The position numbers and the translations under genes were made by a program. Below are positions 5,694-8,699 of a stretch of DNA of 8,699 nt, piece after piece. The DNA comes from Planctomycetales bacterium (GTDB lineage Bacteria > Planctomycetota > Planctomycetia > Pirellulales > Thermoguttaceae): NCBI GenBank assembly GCA_007127495.1, contig SKZG01000455.1, positions 1 through 8,699 on the forward strand, in the 5' to 3' direction. The notes under the pieces were generated by a model. That model did no database searches. It was not told the DNA's origin and saw only the letters and a list, made by a program, of their open reading frames with translations. Every line of letters begins with the position of its first letter. Positions within the stretch are counted from its first letter, which is position 1.

Positions 5694-7154
5694 TTGAACC
5701 AGCTTATTCACGAACAACCCGGCTTGTCATCGACCCTGTATCAGCCTTTGACCGAAACCGACGTGAAGCGGATTGCCGACGCGGCGTTCGATATCCTCGC
5801 GCGGTCCGGTATGGCGGTTTACAACCGGACGGCCCGCGAACGACTGCGCGCGGCGGGGGCCGAGGTGGACGAAGAAACGGCCCTCGTCCGGATGCCGCGC
5901 GCGATGGTCGAGGATGCGGTGGCGTCAAACCCCTCGTCCATCACGCTTTACGGCCGCGGCGACTCGCCCGACGTGGTGCTGGAGAAGAGTCGCGTCCACT
6001 ACGGCACGGGAGGGACGGCCATTTACGTGATGGACCCCGACACGGGCGAGCGGCGGCCGTCGACCTCGGCCGACGTGGTGCTCAACGCCCGGATGGTCGA
6101 GGAGTTGGAGAATATCCACCTGTTTACCATCAACGTGTTTCCCAACGAAATTGAATGCAACGACGACATCGACGTCAACCGGTTCTTCCACGCGCTGGAC
6201 AATACCACGCGGCACGTCATGGGGGGCGTCTACTCCTTGTCGGGATGCCGGCAGGCGGTGGAAATGGCCGAACTGATCGCCGGCGGCCCCGACGCGCTGC
6301 GCGAACGGCCGTTCGTCTCGTTCATCACACTCATCATCAGCCCGTTCAAGATCGACGACCACTACGGCGAAATGGCGTGCTTCCTCGCTGAGAAGGGCCT
6401 GCCGGTGGTCGTGCCCACCGAGCCCATCTGCGCCACCACCGCCCCGGTGACGCTGGCCGGAAACGTGCTCACGCACGTGGCGGAAACCCTCGGCGGCATT
6501 GCGATGATCCAGGCGGCCAAGCGAGGGGCGCCGGGTATCTGCGGCAGTGTCGGGTCCATTACCAATTTGAAGTCGATGGATCACGTGGGCGGGGCGATTG
6601 AGCGGGCGATGATCAACGCCGCCGTCGCGCAAATGGCCCAACACTTCCAGTTGCCCGTCTACTCCACCGGCGGCACCACCGATGCCAAGGGAATGAACGT
6701 GCAAGCCGCCTATGAGAGCGCCATGTCCAGCCTGCTCGTGGCCATGAGCGGCGCGAACTATATTCACGACATCGCCGGCCTCATGGAGGCCGACCTCACC
6801 GTCGCGTACGACAAGCTGGTGGTCGATAACGAGATTCTCGGCATGTGCCAGCGGGTGCTGCGCGGCATCGAGGTCACGGACGAAAGCCTCGCCACCGAGT
6901 TGATGATCGAAAAAGGGCCGGCCACCGACTACATTGCCGAGGAGCACACCGTCCGGCACATGCGCGGCGAGTTCTTCGTGCCCAAGCTGGCGAACCGCCA
7001 GAAACGCGATGCCATGGTCGAAGGGAGCGATGCACTGAGCCGGGCCAGGGCATTCGTTGACCGTATTCGCAATCAACCACGTCAAAGCCGGCTGCCGGCC
7101 GAGGTGCGCCGGGCCGTGCTCGAACGCTTTACTTCCATTCGGAGGGATATTTAA
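5694..7154 (+). CDS. MttB-superfamily (trimethylamine methyltransferase family) corrinoid methyltransferase, non-pyrrolysine, copy 1
   Basis: A 486-residue TIM-barrel methyltransferase of the MTTB family, of normal family length. Such proteins move a methyl group from a methylated amine (trimethylamine, glycine betaine, proline betaine, carnitine and others in different members) to the cobalt of a corrinoid protein. Family features seen: HYGTGGTAIYVMD (102-114), DVNRFFHALDNTTRHVMGG (160-178), AELIAGGPDA (192-201), the segment STGGTTDAKGMNVQAAYESA (324-343) with SGANYIHD (352-359), YDKLVVDNEILG (372-383), and EEHTVRHMRGEFFVPKLANR (416-435). There is no internal in-frame TAG, so it is not a pyrrolysine enzyme and probably does not act like true TMA methyltransferase MttB. 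It starts with TTG behind AGGAGA. Its TAA stop overlaps the next ATG by one base (TAATG), implying co-translation. The substrate cannot be told from sequence. No corrinoid protein gene lies in the window. Confidence 0.9.
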   Translation: MNQLIHEQPGLSSTLYQPLTETDVKRIADAAFDILARSGMAVYNRTARERLRAAGAEVDEETALVRMPRAMVEDAVASNPSSITLYGRGDSPDVVLEKSRVHYGTGGTAIYVMDPDTGERRPSTSADVVLNARMVEELENIHLFTINVFPNEIECNDDIDVNRFFHALDNTTRHVMGGVYSLSGCRQAVEMAELIAGGPDALRERPFVSFITLIISPFKIDDHYGEMACFLAEKGLPVVVPTEPICATTAPVTLAGNVLTHVAETLGGIAMIQAAKRGAPGICGSVGSITNLKSMDHVGGAIERAMINAAVAQMAQHFQLPVYSTGGTTDAKGMNVQAAYESAMSSLLVAMSGANYIHDIAGLMEADLTVAYDKLVVDNEILGMCQRVLRGIEVTDESLATELMIEKGPATDYIAEEHTVRHMRGEFFVPKLANRQKRDAMVEGSDALSRARAFVDRIRNQPRQSRLPAEVRRAVLERFTSIRRDI

Positions 7155-8638
7155 TGGCACAATCGCAACGTGAAGGAGTTCTGGTCACGCCGCACAAGCG
7201 GCTTTCCGAGGATCAACTCGGGTTGATCGACGGCATGTCGCGCGAACTGCTCGAAGACCCCGGGCTGCTGTCGTACAACGCCGAGGCGGTCGAACTGTTC
7301 CGCGCCGCCGGGGCGAAGATCGAAGACGGCGGCGATTGCCCGCGGGTCCGTATTCCCGGCCGCCTGATCGACGAGGCACTCGAAACTGCTCCCTCGACCA
7401 TCGTGCTCGGCGCCCGCGAACCGGACAACCGGCTGGTGCTCGACGCGTCGGAGCCGCGGGTGCGTTTCGGCAGCGGGTCGGAAACGAACGTATGGCTCGA
7501 CGTGGCGTTCGACGGCGCGGTGCCGCGGTTCAGCCGGCAGCCGGGCAGTATCGCCCGGCTCGTCCGCTCCGCCCATCTGTGCGAGAACCTGGAGCATCTT
7601 GACTTCTTCATCCGGAACGTGAATCTCCAGGATGCCGATATCACGGCGGCGAACAAGGACATCAACCAGTTCTTCACCAGCCTGGGGAACATGACCAAGC
7701 ACGTCCAGGGCGGCCTGACGGCGCTGGAGGCGCTGGACGACGTGGTGACCCTGGGCGAGATGATTGCCGGCGGCCCGGAGGCCTTCGCTCGCGAGCCGGT
7801 CCTGTCGTTCATCGCCTGCGTGATCAAGAGCCCGTTGCAGGTGGTCGACGACACGGCCTCGAAAGTCCTTGCCATTGCACGCCGCGGGGTGCCTTTGGTG
7901 ATTTCCAGTTGTCCCATGGGCGGCGCGACCGGACCGTTCGACGAGTTCGGCATGGTGGCGATGGTGAACGCGGAGCTTCTGGCGGGCGTGACGCTGCACC
8001 AGCTTGCCTCGCCCGGCGCGCCGGTTCTGTACGGCGCGGTGCCCGTGCGCACCCGGCTGGACAACCTCAACGACATGTACGCCGCCGCCGAGGCGATGCA
8101 CTATTATCTCGACTGCACGCAGCTTGCCCGGCGGTACGGGTTGCCGTGCTACACGACGGCCGGCGTGGCCGACGCATCGGAGCCGGGCATTCAGGCCACG
8201 GCCGAGAAGCTCCTCGCCTATGCCACGGTGCCTCCGGGCGGGGCGCAATACGTCCACTACGCCTTCGGGCTGCTCGAGCGGACCAACGTCTTCTGCCCGG
8301 AGCAGGCGGTGCTCGACGACGCCCACATCGGCCTGGTCAAGCAAACGCTGGGCGGTCCGCAAATCGACGCGGGGCGGCGCGCCGCCGTGCTGGAGCTGGT
8401 GCGCGAGGTGATGGCCTCCCGGCAGAGGACCTTCATGTACCATCTGCCGCTTCCCAGCCGTGGCGAAGTTTATGCTCGCTATCCGCTGGAGGACGCCGAA
8501 GGCGGCGCGCTGCGGGCGGCGCACCGCCGCTTCGCCGAGATCGAGGCCATGCCGCGGCAAACACTGCCCGACAAACTGCGCCGCGAAGCCGCCACGCGGT
8601 TCCCGCAACTGCTGCCCGCGGCGACCAACGTGGGATAG
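7154..8638 (+). CDS. MttB-superfamily methyltransferase, divergent copy 2
   Basis: A 494-residue MTTB-family protein, start ATG 7154 with GGAGGG at 7141-7146. It shares the family frame with its neighbour: FGSGSETNVWLD (105-116), DINQFFTSLGNMTKHVQGG (169-187), GEMIAGGPEA (201-210) and AGVADASEPGIQATAEKL (336-353). It differs clearly in the later barrel: where copy 1 has SGANYIHD and YDKLVVDNEILG, this has GGAQYVHYAFG (362-372) and PEQAVLDDAHIG (382-393). The HTxRHxR motif near the end of copy 1 is replaced by SRQRTFMYHLPLPSRGEV (422-439). It may be a partner subunit or a paralogue with another substrate. The last codons GTG GGA TAG are the first bases of a 31-bp tandem repeat, so the stop codon is part of the repeat. 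The protein ends about where the family ends, so the TAG is read as a stop and not as pyrrolysine. Confidence 0.87.
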   Translation: MAQSQREGVLVTPHKRLSEDQLGLIDGMSRELLEDPGLLSYNAEAVELFRAAGAKIEDGGDCPRVRIPGRLIDEALETAPSTIVLGAREPDNRLVLDASEPRVRFGSGSETNVWLDVAFDGAVPRFSRQPGSIARLVRSAHLCENLEHLDFFIRNVNLQDADITAANKDINQFFTSLGNMTKHVQGGLTALEALDDVVTLGEMIAGGPEAFAREPVLSFIACVIKSPLQVVDDTASKVLAIARRGVPLVISSCPMGGATGPFDEFGMVAMVNAELLAGVTLHQLASPGAPVLYGAVPVRTRLDNLNDMYAAAEAMHYYLDCTQLARRYGLPCYTTAGVADASEPGIQATAEKLLAYATVPPGGAQYVHYAFGLLERTNVFCPEQAVLDDAHIGLVKQTLGGPQIDAGRRAAVLELVREVMASRQRTFMYHLPLPSRGEVYARYPLEDAEGGALRAAHRRFAEIEAMPRQTLPDKLRREAATRFPQLLPAATNVG

Positions 8639-8699
8639 GCTTCCAGCCTGTCTTCACAAGGTGGGATAGGCTTCCAGCCTGTCTTCACAAGGTGGGATA
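8630..8699. repeat. 31-bp tandem repeat with hairpin, continuing past the window
   Basis: Two identical 31-bp units (8630-8660 and 8661-8691) and the first 8 bases of a third (8692-8699) follow each other with no spacer. Each unit begins GTGGGATAGG and contains the hairpin AGGCT-TCC-AGCCT. That hairpin extends to eight pairs with one T-G pair (8634-8641 with 8645-8652). The first copy overlaps the last codons and stop of the second mttB. It lacks spacers, so it is not a CRISPR array. It could serve as a transcript-end hairpin series or be one of the dispersed palindromes amplified in tandem. Confidence 0.9.

Noticed and set aside
5925..7160. 411-codon minus-strand frame opposite the first mttB
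   Set aside because: Same reason: antisense shadow with biased composition.
7151..8608. 485-codon minus-strand frame opposite the second mttB
   Set aside because: Shadow of a well-supported gene in GC-rich DNA; no recognisable motifs.
8636..8638. TAG of the second mttB as a pyrrolysine codon, since the frame stays open to the window end
   Set aside because: In Pyl-type MttB the codon is internal to the barrel; here it sits at normal full length and inside a tandem repeat, so it is an ordinary stop.
8630..8699. CRISPR array at the 3' end
   Set aside because: The 31-bp units are directly adjacent with no spacers; a tandem repeat.

Overview
The window reads as high-GC bacterial chromosome with all coding on the + strand. 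It most resembles an uncultured planctomycete (Planctomycetota, perhaps Pirellulales). That placement is inference. It rests on short palindromic repeats of a kind I recall from planctomycete genomes (GGCACAC/GTGTGCC, GGCGGGC/GCCCGCC, AGGCT/AGCCT hairpins, a GCTAGCG element, a CGGAAGT-type heptad microsatellite) and on trimethylamine-methyltransferase (MttB) family genes without pyrrolysine. No rRNA, tRNA or other taxonomic anchor is present.

Layout: (1) 2-1012, the 3' part of a DNA methyltransferase gene whose start lies outside the window. (2) 1013-2050, about 1 kb without a convincing gene. It holds a 100-bp ISL3-like MITE with a perfect 8-bp target duplication, a heptad microsatellite, a 68-bp-period duplication, and then a strong sigma70-type promoter with an extended -10 and an 11-bp tandem repeat against its -35. 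(3) 2051-2788, a short-chain dehydrogenase/reductase. (4) 2789-2960, a spacer filled with triloop hairpins. (5) 2961-8638, a same-strand run of four genes: proA (gamma-glutamyl phosphate reductase), a GCS2-type glutamate-amine/cysteine ligase homologue, and two divergent MttB-superfamily methyltransferases that overlap by one base (TAATG). (6) 8630-8699, a 31-bp tandem repeat whose first copy supplies the stop codon of the second mttB and which runs off the window.

How the genes may work together: MttB-family proteins move a methyl group from a quaternary or tertiary amine to a corrinoid protein. ProA reduces gamma-glutamyl phosphate, and GCS2 enzymes form gamma-glutamyl amide bonds through that same acyl-phosphate intermediate. 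proA and gcs2 are separated by 7 bp and look translationally coupled; the two mttB genes overlap. The cluster could therefore be a module linking methylated-amine demethylation to gamma-glutamyl or proline-type chemistry. No corrinoid protein, corrinoid-reactivating protein or MtaA-type methyltransferase is visible, so the system is either incomplete here or continues downstream. The functional link is a hypothesis from gene order only.
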